Below are positions 36,701-49,606 of a stretch of DNA of 64,000 bases, piece after piece. The DNA is from Stomorhina lunata. Taxonomy: Eukaryota > Arthropoda > Insecta > Diptera > Rhiniidae. The DNA lies in NCBI GenBank assembly GCA_933228675.1, contig OW121740.1, positions 129,611,799 to 129,675,798 of the forward strand. Reading direction: 5' to 3'. Position 1 is the first letter of the stretch; every line of letters starts with the position of its first letter. The translations under genes were made by a program, and so were the position numbers. Below the pieces are notes generated by a model, which was not told the DNA's origin, ran no database searches, and saw only the letters and a program-made list of their open reading frames with translations.

Positions 36701-39405
36701 CTTTGTCTATATATAGACGACTTTGTCTATATATAGACGACTTTGTCTGTATATAGACGACTTTGTCTATATATAGAGGACTTTGTCTATATATAGACGA
36801 CTTTGTCTATATATAGACTACTTTGTCTATATGTAGACGACTTTGTCTATATATAGACGACTTTGTCTATATATAGAGGACTTTGTCTATAAATAGACGA
36901 CTTTGTCTATATATAGACTACTTTGTCTATATATAGACGACTTTGTCTATATATAGACGACTTTGTCTATATATAGAGGACTTTGTCTATAAATAGACGA
37001 CTTTGTCTATATATAGACTACTTTGTTTATTAATAGACAACTTTGTCTATATATAGACAACTTTGTCTATATATAGACGACTTTGTCTATATATAGACGA
37101 CTTTGTCTATATATAGACGACTTTGTCCATATATAGACGACTTTGTCTATATATAGACGACTTTGTCTATATATAGACGACTTTGTCTATATATAGACTA
37201 CTTTGTCTATATATACACGACTTTGTCTATATATAGACGACTTTGTCTATATATAGAGGACTTTGTCTATAAATAGACGACTTTGTCTATATATAGACTA
37301 CTTTGTTTATTAATACACAACTTTGTCTATATATATACGACTTTGTCTATATATAGACGACTTTGTCTATATATAGACGACTTTGTCTATATATAGAGGA
37401 CTTTGTCTATAAATAGACGACTTTGTCTATGTATAGACTACTTTGTTTATTAATAGACAACTTTGTCTATATATAGACGACTTTGTCTATATATAGACGA
37501 CTTTGTCTATATATAGACTACTTTGTCTATATGTAGACGACTTTGTCTATATATAGACGACTTTGTCTATATATAGAGGACTTTGTCTATAAATAGACGA
37601 CTTTGTCTATATATAGACTACTTTGTTTATTAATAGACGACTTTGTCTATATATAGACGACTTTGTCTATATATAGACGACTTTGTCTATATATAGACGA
37701 CTTTGTCTATATATAGACGATTTTGTCTATATATAGACGATTTTGCCTATATATAGACGATTTTGTCTATATATAGACTACTTTGTCTATATATAGACGA
37801 TTTTGTCTATATATAGACTACTTTGTCTATATATAGACGACTTTGTCTATATATAGACGACTTTGTCTATATATAGAGGACTTTGTCTATATATAGACGA
37901 CTTTGTCTATATATAGACTACTTTGTCTATATGTAGACGACTTTGTCTATATATAGACGACTTTGTCTATATATAGAGGACTTTGTCTATAAATAGACGA
38001 CTTTGTCTATAAATAGACTACTTTGTCTATATATAGACGACTTTGTCTATATATAGACGACTTTGTCTATATATAGACTACTTTGTCTATATATAGACGA
38101 CTTTGTCTATATATAGAGGACTTTGTCTATAAATAGACGACTTTGTCTATATATAGACTACTTTGTTTATTAATAGACAACTTTGTCTATATATAGACGA
38201 CTTTGTCTATATATAGACGACTTTGTCTATATATAGACGACTTTGTCTATATATAGACGACTTTGTCTATATATAGACGATTTTGTCTATATATAGACGA
38301 CTTTGTCTATATATAGACTACTTTGTCTATATGTAGACGACTTTGTCTATATATAGACGACTTTGTCTATATATAGACTACTTTGTCTATATGTAGACGA
38401 CTTTGTCTATATATAGACTACTTTGTTTATTAATAGACAACTTTGTCTATATATAGACGACTTTGTCTATATATAGACGACTTTGTCTATATATAGACGA
38501 CTTTGTCTGTATATAGACGACTTTGTCTATATGTAGACGACTTTGTCTATATATAGACGACTTTGTCTATATATAGACGACTTTGTCTATATATAGACGA
38601 CTTTGTCTATATATAGAGGACTTTGTCTATAAATAGACGACTTTGTCTATATATAGACTACTTTGTTTATTAATAGACAACTTTGTCTATATATAGACGA
38701 CTTTGTCTATATATAGACGACTTTGTCTATATATAGACGACATTGTCTGTATATAGACGACTTTGTCTATATATAGAGGACTTTGTCTATATATAGACGA
38801 CTTTGTCTATATATAGACTACTTTGTCTATATGTAGACGACTTTGTCTATATATAGACGACTTTGTCTATATATAGAGGACTTTGTCTATAAATAGACGA
38901 CTTTGTCTATATATAGACTACTTTGTCTATATATAGACGACTTTGTCTATATATAGACGACTTTGTCTATATATAGAGGACTTTGTCTATAAATAGACGA
39001 CTTTGTCTATATATAGACTACTTTGTTTATTAATAGACAACTTTGTCTATATATAGACGACTTTGTCTATATATAGACGACTTTGTCTATATATAGACGA
39101 CTTTGTCTATATATAGACGACTTTGTCTATATATAGACGATTTTGTCTATATATAGATGACCTTGTCTATATATAGATGACCTTGTCTATATATAGATGA
39201 CCTTGTCTATATATAGACGACTTTGTCTATATATAGACGAATTTGTCTATATATAGACGATTTTGTCTATATATAGACGATTTTGTCTATATATAGACGA
39301 CTTAGTCTATACATAGACGACTTTGTCTATATGTAGACGACTTTGTCAATATATAGACGACTTTGTCTACATATAGACGACTTTGTCTATATATAGGCGA
39401 CTCAT
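33764..39405. repeat. 20-bp satellite CTTTGTCTATATATAGACGA
   Basis: About 280 tandem copies of CTTTGTCTATATATAGACGA, each with the 14-bp perfect palindrome GTCTATATATAGAC. The first part (to about 34240) is a GAGTTTGTC subfamily, then a sharp switch to GACTTTGTC. One 18-bp unit at about 35001 shifts the register. A 420-bp and a 2000-bp higher-order duplication are embedded. Edges are more variable (TTTTGTC, CCTTGTC). Confidence 0.98.
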
Positions 39406-40440
39406 AGACTAAAAGACTTCAATATCATTTAAGTGCAGTTAAAGCCTATCAGGCCTCAATTTTGAACTGATTTTCCGTCAGTTATTTGTAATGGAAACAT
39501 ATACAATACTTTCTGTTTACTTTACATGTGTACGACTAGAGTAATTCTTAAAAGTAATTGTCCACTATGATCTCAATTCTGTTACTAGTTCACCCATTCA
39601 CTCCCACTCTTGTGTAAACATTTTACACATTTTACACGGGTAATAAAGAATATCATGTAATTCCCATAGAACCGGAATCTTTGTGATTGTTTGCTCCCAT
39701 TTTATTAAGTGCATCATACATCTATTCATCCGTCCACCATAAAATCCCCTCCCCCGTAAATCCATTAAATAATAGTGTTAAATTTTTCCTTTTAAATTTA
39801 CTTGAAATGGGTGTAATTCTCAAGATTTTAATGAAGTTGTCATGGGTTAACAATTTTATATTTAATTTCCTTTATATTTCATTCTAGATTTTTTGTCTGT
39901 GAATTTCCTTTTGTTTAGAGGAAAAACAAAACAGAAACAAAATGCAATGCGTGATTGGTCATGGTTTAATTTAATGCCTTTTGTAATTTTTATTCTTCTT
40001 TTTTAATATTTTTCATAAATTTTCATTGTTTTTTTTTTTCTGGAAAAATCAAAGTCATTTTTTGTATATGAATTCCACCTTTTATTGTTGCTCTTTTGTC
40101 GGAAAAGGTGCAAAATTGATGGTGATGACGATGTTTGTTGCTGATAATGTCGACGTCGTCAACGAGTTTGATGATGATGACGATGTTGTAATCGCATTGT
40201 TCCACCACATGTTCTGAGTGAGGCGCGTGTGATAGATATAGAATGAAATATGATGGAGATGATGAATACATTTGTAGGCGGATATCGGATCTATTGATGT
40301 ATAAAATATGTTACAGAGATAAGGTGTGTCTGTTATAAGCGTCTACTAAATGCTTTATTATACATCGTACTTTGTTGGGATTTTTTCGTACTTGGTGTTT
40401 GGTAATATTAGAAGTATTCGTTAAAGTGCAAAAATATTAC
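39406..40440. other. no gene; low-copy AT-rich spacer
   Basis: Includes a GATGATGATGACGATG-type tract at 40110-40190, which creates overlapping ORFs on both strands with no family resemblance. Otherwise nothing seen. Confidence 0.4.
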
Positions 40441-41910
40441 TTTTGAAAAATTTCCTGTAAAAATAATAAATATTTTAAAAATTTCCTATAAATATTACAA
40501 ATTTTACAAAAATAATAAATTTTTTAAAAATTTGCTATCAAAATATGAAATTTTTTAAAAATAAATTTATATAAATTTAAGAATTTCTTAATTAATTTTT
40601 CAAAAAATTCTTATTTTTATTGGAAATTTTTGCAAAAATTTCTTATTTGTTAAGACATTTTTCAAACATTTCCATTTTTTAAGGAAATTTTGAAAAATTT
40701 ATAGAAATTTTTCAAAAATTTCTTATTTTCATAGGAATTTTTTCAAAAATTGTTATAGATAATTTTTAAATTTTTTTTATTTTTATAGGATTCTTTTAAA
40801 TTTCTGATTTTTGTATATTTCTTATTTTTTTACGAAAATTTTAAAAAATTTCTTATTTTTTTATTAAGATTTTTTCAATTTTTTTTTATGAAAATTTTCA
40901 AAAATTTCTTATTTTTTTAAGAAATTTTTTAAAAATTTCTTATTTTTTCAGAAAATTCTCAAAAATTTCTTATTTTTTCAAAAATTTCTTATTTTTTCAA
41001 AAATTTCTTATTTTGTTAAAAATTTCTTAATTTTTAAGAAATTTTTCAAAAATTTCTTATTTTTTAAGAAATTTTTCAAAAATTACTTACTTTTTTAAGA
41101 AATTTTTGCAAAAATTTCTTATATTTTTAAGAATTTTTTGCAAAAATTTCTTATTTTTATAGGAAATTTTTGCAAATATTTCTTATTTTTATAAAATTAA
41201 AAAAAATATTGTTATTTTAAGAGGAATTTTAAATAAAATTTCTTTTTTTAAAGAAAATTTAAAAAAAAATCTTATTTTTATAAGAATTTTTTTTTATTTA
41301 GGAAATTTTTAAAAAATTGCTATTTTTAAAGGAAATTATCAAAAGTTTTCTATTTTTTAAAAAAAATTTATATTTTTTAAAAAATTTTCTATTTTTATAG
41401 GAAATTTTTTCAAAATTTTCTATTTTCATTGGAAGTATTTCAAAAACTTTCTATTTTTATAGGAAATTGTATTAAAAATTTCTTATTGTTATACGAAATT
41501 TTTCAAAAATTTCTTATTTTTATAGGAAATTTTTCAAAAATTTCTTATTTTTATAGGAAATTTTTCAAAAATTTCTTATTTTTATAGGAAATTTTTCAAA
41601 AATTTCTTATTTTAATAGGAAATTTTCCCAAAAATTTGTTATTTTTATAGGAAATTTTTCCAAAAATTTGTTATTTTTATAGGAAATTTTTCAAAAATTT
41701 CTTATTTTTATAGAAAATTTTTCAAAAATTTCTTATTTTTAGGAAATTTACCAAAAATTTCTTATTTTTATAGAAAATTTTCCAAAAATTTCTTATTTTT
41801 ATAAGAAATTTTTCAAAAATTTCTTATTTTTATAGGAACATTTTTAAAAATTTCTTATTTTTATAGAAAATTTTTGAAAAAATTCTTATTTTTATAGGAA
41901 TTTTTTTTTA
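40441..41910 (-). repeat. 31-bp satellite, block E (mostly minus)
   Basis: A short, decayed plus segment (40441-40560) followed by minus-oriented units; 41490-41880 is the homogeneous part, with TTTTTATAGG and AAATTTTTC blocks. Left half strongly diverged. Confidence 0.93.
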
Positions 41911-42895
41911 GTTTTTAAATGTTAAATTTGTTTGCTTAAGCAATAATACCCCTATTATTAGTTTGTTGATCTATGACACTTGGCTTGGCTTTATTGCATG
42001 TTTTCACAACACCCTTATTACTAAAATAAAATACCAGATAAAATCATTTGGTAACATCAGCTTTGAAAACACCTTCTAAATGTGACTTTAATGTCAATTA
42101 GTTTAACATGTTTCACAAAAGCAAAATGTGTAATTCTCATTGAAAATATAGAAACACCTTGAGTTATAGTATTTGAAAAATAAAGGTGAAACTGCAAAGG
42201 AATCAACTTTTATGGGGAACACATTTAAAACTAATAAAATTTAATATAAAAGCATTTAAAATGAAATACAACAAAATTTAGTATGTAAATGGAACTATAT
42301 AGAAAAATCTTATTTAATTTCAAAAATATTTGCTTTTATCGTAGTTTCTTAATTTGGTTATTCCGAACTTGACATGACACCGGGAAAACTATAGAAAATT
42401 AGTTTTATAACTTCTTACAAATTCAATTAGCTTAGTTCGGAAATCAAGTTGACCGTTATATGTATATAAGGTCAAATTACTGTAAATGCCTTCAATGTGA
42501 ACTTACCTTAAAATGTTTAATTTTACCAGTTACTAACTTCGCAGATTTCTTTTAGTTTAAGTTATTTTAAAGATGTAATAAAAATGAATAGCTTTCTTTT
42601 GTTAAATTTCGTTCTACTCCAGTTTTTCTTGTATAAAACAAATGTAATCATTTATTATGTTTTTACTGCATTTTAACACTTTTATGGCGGATTATTTGCA
42701 TATCTTTTGTTGGTCTTTCTTTCTGGACTACATCTTTTCTTGAATAAAAATTTCTTTGTTTAACTCGAAAAATCTCGGTCTAATTGCAGCGATAAAAAGA
42801 AAAATAAATCCCATCTTAAATTAATGAAAAAGAAAATTTGGAATGCTGTTTTAGACATTCAAGCTGGACCACAGTCGATGACGAAATCAAATGGA
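41911..42895. other. no gene; AT-rich spacer
   Basis: About 1 kb between oppositely oriented satellite blocks. Nothing recognised. Confidence 0.4.
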
Positions 42896-44850
42896 AAGGA
42901 AAAATTTCCTAAAAAAATAATAAGTTTTTTAAAAAAATTCCTGTAAAAATAAGAAATTTTTGAAAAATTTCCTATAAGAAATAAGAAATTTTTGAAAAAT
43001 TTTCTATAAAAATAAGAAATTTTTGAAAAATTTCCCGAAAAAAAAAAAATTTTTTAAATTTCCAATAAAAATAAGAAAAATTTCCTATAAAAACTAAGAA
43101 ATTTTTGAAAAATATCCTATAAAAATAAGTAACTTTTAACAAATTTCATATAAAAATGAGAAATTTTTGAAAAATGTCCTTTAAAAATAAGAAATTTTCC
43201 TATAAAAATAAGAAATTTTTGAAAAATTTCCTATAAAAATAAGAAATTTTTGAAAAATTTCCTATAAAAATAAGAAATTTTTGAAAAATTTCCTATAAAA
43301 ATAAGAAATTTTTGAAAAATTTCCTATAAAAATAAAAAAAAATTTTAAAAATTTCCTATAAAAATAAGAAATTTTTGAAAAATTTCCTATAAAAATAAGA
43401 AATTTTTGAAAAATTTCTTATAAAAAAAAAGAAAGTTTTGAAAAATTTCCTATAAAAATAAGAAACTTTTGAAAAATTTGCTATAAAAATAAGAAATTTT
43501 TGAAAAATTTCCTATAAAATTAAGAAATTTTTGAAAAATTTCCTATAAAAATAAGAAAATTACCTATAAAATAAGAAACTTTTCAAAAGTGTCCTATAAA
43601 AATAAAAAAAATTTTGAAAAATTTCTTATAAAAATATGGAATTTTAGAAAAAATTCCTATAAAAATAAAAAAAATTTGAAAAATTTCCTATAAAAATAAG
43701 AAAGTTTTGAAAAATTTCCTATAAAAATAAGAAATTTTTGAAAAATTTCCTATAAAAATAAGAAAATTTTGAAAAATTTCCTATAAAAATAAGAAATTTT
43801 TGAAAAATTACCTACAAAAATTAGAAACTTTTCAAAAATGTCCTATAAAAATATGGAATTTTAGAAAAATTTGCTATAAAAATATGAAATTTTAGAAAAA
43901 TTTCCTATAAAAATGAGAAATTTTTGAAAATATTTTTATAAGAATAAGAAATTTTTGAAAAATTTCCTGTAAAAATAAGAAATTTTTGAAAAATTTCCTA
44001 TAAAAAAAAGAAATTTTTGAAAAATTTCCTATAAAAATAAGAAAATTTTGAAAAATTTCCTATAAAAATAAGAAAATTTTGAAAAATTACCTATAAAATA
44101 AGAAACTTTTCAAAAGTGTCCTATAAAAATAAAAAAAATTTTGAAAAATTTTTTATAAAAATATGGAATTTTAGAAAAATTTCCTATAAAAATATGAAAT
44201 TTTAGAAAAATTTCCTATAAAAATGAGAAATTTTTGAAAATATTTTTATAAAAATAAGAAATTTTTGAAAAATTTCCTATAAAAATAAGAAATTTTTGAA
44301 AAATTTCCTATAAAAATAAGAAATTTTTGAAAAATTTCCGATAAAAATAAGAAACTTTTGAAAAATTTCCTATAAAATAAGACATTTTTAAATAATTTCC
44401 TATAACAATAAGAAATTTTTAAAAATTTCCTATAAAAATAAGAAATTTTTGAAAAATTTCCTATAAAAATAAGAAACTTTTGAAAAATTTCGTATAAAAA
44501 TAAGACATTTTTAAATAATTTCCTATAACAATAAGAAATTTTTGAAAAATTTCGTACAAAAATAAGATTTTTTGAAAAACTTCCTATAAAAATAAGAAAT
44601 TTTTGAAAAATTTCCTATAAAAATAAGAAATTTTTTAAAAATTTCCTATAAAAATTATAAATTTTTTAAAAATTTCCTATAAAAATTATAAATTTTTTAA
44701 AAATTTCCTATAAAAATAAGAAATTTTTGAAAAATTTCCTATAAAAATAAGAAACTTGTGAAAAATTTCCTTTAAAAATAAGAAATTTTTATAAAGTTTC
44801 CTATAAAAATTAAAATTGTTGAAAAACTTATTAAAAACTAATTTTCATTA
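42896..44850 (+). repeat. 31-bp satellite, plus-oriented block F
   Basis: Roughly 60 units with a higher-order repeat: the rare run CCTATAAAATAAGAAACTTT then TCAAAAGTGTCC occurs at 43562 and 44089, an offset of 527 bp, exactly 17 units of 31. ATATGGAATTTTAG variants recur with it. Confidence 0.96.
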
Positions 44851-46539
44851 AAAATCTAATAATGAAATAATTATATCCCAAACAAGCCAGAAAAGTTGTT
44901 AAAACAATATCTAATACTTTGCCATTTTCTCCATCATTCATCTCTAAGTCTCAAAATGATTTCAAAAATTAAGACCTTTTGTATAAAAAAAAAACAAATT
45001 TCCCATTGTATATTTTCATTCCTTTTTGGACTAAACAGAGAGCAACAGTAAATAACTTTCAATTTTGTGTTATTATTATTATTAATAATTCTACATTATG
45101 TTCATAATTCGGACTAAGTAAGCTCTGCCTTACAAAATTTTTGCATTAAATTGAAAAATTATAGAAAATTATCTGCAAAGATTTTTTTTTTCTAAATTGT
45201 GGGTAATTTTTCAATAAAAATTATCCAAATTAACAGCAAAACACGACGAAATGCAGTTGCAAAAAATAAACAAGTAAATTTGCATTTTTCTGTGTTCAGT
45301 CATTATTTGCTTTTAGCAAATCAAATGGAGAAATATTAAGAAAATTATGGAAAAATCTGGACTATAAAAAAAATTAAATAAATTTGTTATTTTGTAGTAA
45401 CTAGAGAAAAATGTATAATTTTAAGTCAAACTTTGTCAAAAAGAAAAACTTTGTCAAAAAGAATGAAAACGAACAAAATTTTACGTTTTTAAATTAAAAC
45501 ATCAAAGTTTATGTTTATAGTATAAGAAAGATATTATACATATCTGATTCATTTTCCTGTCTAGATACATATATACTAATATCTAATCATTTATGTCAAA
45601 AATTAATTCAAAATCTTAAAAATTGCAAAAAATGAGAAAAAATAGACACTTTTTTTAACAAAAAAATATTTTACATTTTCAAATCTAAATATTAGGTGTA
45701 GTAAATATAAATCTATTATTTTTGTAGGAAATTGATGGCTTTTATAAATAAAGAGTGTTCCGAATGAAATATGGATTTACTTTTTTTTTTATTTTATCTC
45801 AAAACAAAATTTTTAGTATTTGTCATTTTTGTCACAAAAAAATTATGTGAACTAATCACGTTTTGTAAATTCTAATCCAAAATTGTGACTCATTGAAATC
45901 AATTTAAATTTAAGGCAAAAAAATCTGTAACACAATTTTTTTATTACACAAAACTTTTAACAAAATTTTATTTGTCATTTTACATGAGTATTTTTACCTC
46001 CTTCGAAAAGGGTTTAAAAAAAATGTTTATCGGCGTTTATATTTTCCTATTAAGTTTTATCAGCTTATTTATTTTTGTATTTTTTGAAAAATAAACTGTT
46101 ACAAGTATTTACGAGCAAATAAGAAAATAAAATTAGAAACGGTAAGTGCAAAAAATTTAGGTCGTAAAACGTTTGAAATTGTGGCGAAATAAAAAATTTT
46201 GCGATTATAAGTATCGCCATAACAAAAGTACTCGCATGGGTATAAATTGTATGTTGGTTGTTGCTGGTAATTGCAACAGCAACAGCAATATCAACAACAA
46301 CAGCAACAATATTTGAAGTAACCGAAACAACAATAATAATATCTAAGTACTTCAGAAAAAATTAAGCGGGGGAATTAAAAATAGACATGAACACAAGTAC
46401 AAGTACACATATACCAAAATATGTATCAGGACAAACAGAAAAAAATATACTAATAGGTACATCAAAAGCATTACCCTATTATAAACGAAAACCAATCCAT
46501 TCAGTCAATTTTAAAACCTTTGGTTTAATGTACTAAAGC
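44851..46539. other. no gene; AT-rich spacer
   Basis: Contains a transposon-end relic at about 45749-45800 and a CAACAGCAACAGCAAT-type run at 46272-46312. No coding feature. Confidence 0.4.
45749..45800. mobile_element. solo terminal-repeat relic of a DD37E relative
   Basis: AAAGAGTGTTCCGAATGAAA, ATATGGATTTAC resembles the right terminus of the DD37E elements (AAAGAGTGTTCT, ATATGCATTTAC). No partner end was found nearby. Confidence 0.5.
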
Positions 46540-46547
46540 AGTGAAAG

Positions 46548-47422
46548 TAGGGTTTGCAAAAAACCGTGAAAATGAAAAACCGCGGTTTCGGTTTTAAAAC
46601 ACCCAAAACCGGCCGGTTTCGGTTCGGTTTTCGGTTTTTAAATAAAACTATTTCAGTTTAAATTTGTTGGAAAATTTAGATAACTTATTAAAACATATTA
46701 TAATTTAATACTAAAATTCAGGAAAATAATTCAGGTTTTTCAAATATGAGGGATTTCTTAAATAAGTCCTGTTTCTTTTGGAGAAACTGCAGAGCCCCTT
46801 TAGCGTGAATAATATTTGCATCCGAGCGACAAATTGCTTCAATAGTATTTTTTACAAATAGCGACAATTTTAAAGAATTTACTATTTCAAAGTCGATAGA
46901 ATGAAGCAAATCTAAGGTCGACAGCATTTCTAAACTCTCATGAATACTTTGTTTTAGAAGCAGAAATCTAAGAGTAAACTTATTTCACGATTATAATGCC
47001 TTTTAACGCTTGTTTGTAAAATATTACAACGAACTGACGAATTTTTAAAATACCGAAAAGTTTTTCTTACAGCCTCTAGGTTCAAATGTATATGGGCAAT
47101 CGGTTTTAAACGATTCAAAAGTTTATTGTCGCCATCTTCAAAATTGTCTTCGCTTTCGTCGGTTTAAAATTCATCCACACTTGGATTTATATGAAATTTT
47201 TTATAAAAAACATCAGTGACTGCAAAATGAATTCCGTGTGTCAACCATAACTGAAACAGTGTTTGATTTTTAGATCCAAATTGGATATTGACTACTGGTC
47301 CATCTAAAAATTATAAAATATAAAGAGCTTAAACCGCGTTTTTTTCTACGGTTTTCGGTTTCGGTTTTGAAGCATAAAAAAACGAGGTTTCGGCTTCGGT
47401 TAAAACTGAACAGCAAACCCTA
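46548..47422 (-). mobile_element. hAT transposon, internally decayed, with 8-bp target duplication
   Basis: Ends TAGGGTTTGC and GCAAACCCTA; the flanks are AGTGAAAG on both sides (46540-46547 and 47423-47430), a perfect 8-bp duplication as hAT elements make. Both subterminal regions carry clusters of CGGTTTCGGTTTT-type motifs (46581-46642, 47335-47402), likely transposase-binding repeats. The 875 bp is shorter than an autonomous hAT, so this is a deletion derivative. Confidence 0.9.
46718..47262 (-). pseudogene. hAT transposase relic
   Basis: Reading right to left: LFQLWLTHGIHFAVTDVFYK matches the hAT 'HG.xLAV.D' region, then DESEDNFEDGDNKLLNRLKP, an RKTF..FKNSSVRCNILQ stretch, REISLLLD and, after a frameshift, MLSTLDLLHS to RSDANIIHAKGALQFL, equivalent to the hAT block with '(R)DANLLTA'. 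In-frame stop after SVDEF and at least one frameshift; both transposase ends are missing. Confidence 0.8.
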
Positions 47423-47430
47423 AGTGAAAG

Positions 47431-48307
47431 GCATCAGTTCTTGTTCATATAACTAGTGGTAGGATTTGTTGTTATTATATCTGTGCCAATAAATAATAAC
47501 GGCTTAAGTTGAAATTTCGTTTTTTAAGTAATTTGTTTAAAGATATAAGCATTTTGTATAAAAAAGTTAAAATATAAATGCGTATAGCTTTATACTTGAA
47601 ATTTAGATCAGTGATATTTCTTGATCTAAAGAATAAGAATATGTAATAAAATGAAAAAAAAACACTTATGTCAACTTAAGCCATTATGATTTAATGCCAC
47701 AAATATACTTTGTTACTGTACTGACCATTACAGCCTTAGAGTAATTCAATATTCATAACAAACTAGCATTTTTATACACATATACCTCTAATTATCCTAC
47801 CCACTGTATGTCTATATATAATAGAAATTAACAGCATATGTAGGGTTTTATTTTGACCATGTCTAGGCATTATTGCCATTAAACGCCACCATTGATGGTT
47901 TTCTTTTTTTTCATTTTTCTATTCACTTGAACAATTTATGTGCTCAAGATTAAACGTAAAGTTAGTGGGTCAATTAATATCTTGTTTAAACAAAGCCCCA
48001 ATAATTTTAGATATTTTTTTTTTATATATTTTATTCATTATCTTTCCGTCTGCACATGAAAATTCAATTTCATTTTTAGCGATTAAAAAAATAAATTTAG
48101 CAAAAAGTTGCAATTTTCACACATTATCGGTTTGAAATTAACAGTTTAAGTTAATTGCTGTTGTTCGATTAAATCAATGCAATTTAAGAGTTTTATCAAA
48201 TTTATGGTACAAGATAAGAATATGGTTAAATTGGGGTTAATAGAAGAAAAGAAATAAATTAAAATTCACACAAAAGATTTGAATAAAGCTTATTGGCGGT
48301 TGGTATA
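47431..48307. other. no gene; AT-rich spacer
   Basis: Low-copy-looking; a short ORF at 47938-48135 has no recognisable similarity. Confidence 0.4.
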
Positions 48308-48309
48308 TA

Positions 48310-49604
48310 AAGAGTGCTCTAAATAAAATTTGTAGTTGGATTTTCTTAAATAAAAATCAAACCTTTTAATATAAAAACTCTACAAAATACGCAAATATGA
48401 TGACATATTATACAAAATCATTTAGCATTAAAATGTTTACTTAGTACTCGGGGTTTGCAAAATTATCGACTTTTTTCGGAAACCCTCCCATTAAAGATTT
48501 TACAGTTGCTTCTGATACCTTTTTGGAGCATGTGTTCCACCTGCGCTTAAAATCGGACATGTTCTTGGAAATCTTTCCTGTGTTCTTCAATTCCTTTTTT
48601 ACCAGAGCCCAATACCTTTCCACAGGCCGAAATTCTGGACATTTAGGTGGATTTGCCTCTCGTGGTACAAAAATGACATTATTCTTTGAGTACCACTCAA
48701 GTGCCTTTTTTCCATAATGGCATGACGCCAAATCGGGCCAAAAAAATGTAGTCACTCTGTGCTCTCTTAAAAAGGGTAACAACCGTTTTTGTAGGCACTC
48801 CTTTATATAAATTTCTGTGTTTATTGTGCCAGATGCCACAAATACTTTACTTCTTTTGCCACAACTGCAAATAGCTTGCCACACGAGAAACTTCTTAGGG
48901 AATTTTGTTTGTTTTTTTGTGCGAAACTCTTGCCGAACATTGCCCCGTTTATCAGCAACATAAAAATCTTGACCAGAAAGTTGAGAAAAGTCTGCCAGTA
49001 CGTATGTTTCATCATCCATCACACAACAGGTGTATTTTTTATAAAATCAGACTTCAATTTTTTCGCTCGTTTTTTTGCTTCTAAGTTCTGTATAGCATTG
49101 CGATCTGGAACCTTTTGGACTTTGTATGTCTTCAGTCCAGCATAAGCTTTGACTCTATGTGCAAAATTCGTAGAACATTTCACCGTACGAGCTGCTTTTC
49201 TTAAAGAAGTGTTAGGCGCTCTTCGAAAGAGTCGCTCGACTTCTTTTGCCTTACCAATATCTGTAGAACCTTTTTTCCTCCCTGATCCAGGTTTTCTTTC
49301 AATGCTCAGGTTTTCCTTATACCGTCTGATGGCATTAGAAACTGTTCGAGGGTCAACTTTCAAATTTTTAGTTTTTTTTTTAAAGTCCATAACGGATTTT
49401 TTTGAAAAGTTTTAGTTATATTTTTACGAACTTTTTTTTCGCAGTCCATTTTGATTGAAATAACTATTGAAAATTAATAATTTCTAAAATAATAGTATCT
49501 GACATATCTATAGAAACTAACTTGATCAAAAAATAAATTATTTCTTGCACTATGGATAAATTTTGCCTAAAATAGTAAATGCATATTTTTTTTAGAACAC
49601 TCTT
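48310..49604 (-). mobile_element. DD37E Tc1/mariner transposon, copy 1 (full length)
   Basis: Terminal inverted repeats AAGAGTGCTCTAAA and AAGAGTGTTCTAAA (right end, reversed); TA target duplications at 48308-48309 and 49605-49606. 1295 bp. It carries one transposase gene on the minus strand. Nearly identical to 57833-59117, so both are young relative to the other copies. It abuts a dispersed repeat on the right. Confidence 0.92.
48441..49449 (-). pseudogene. DD37E transposase, two frameshifts
   Basis: Cut-and-paste transposase of about 335 aa. Likely start ATG at 49447-49449 (MDCEKKVRKN), stop TAA at 48441-48443. The N-terminal HTH part has DPRTVSNAIRRYKE and a GSGRKKG linker; the catalytic part has MDDETYV (first Asp), WPDLASCHYG (second Asp) and RPVERYWA (Glu) with 37 residues between the last two, hence DD37E. 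Two frameshifts, both in A runs (near 49378 and 49036), relative to copy 2, break it. Confidence 0.9.
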
Positions 49605-49606
49605 TA

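Noticed and set aside
33764..39405. CRISPR-like regular repeats
   Set aside because: Units are directly adjacent with no unique spacers, and the context is a eukaryotic intron.
40023..40271. Overlapping ORFs on both strands in the GATGAT tract
   Set aside because: Trinucleotide-rich tract opens frames on both strands; no protein family seen.
48523..49415. Plus-strand ORFs of 64-89 codons
   Set aside because: Shadows of the minus-strand DD37E transposase; the same shadows recur at 58389-58922.
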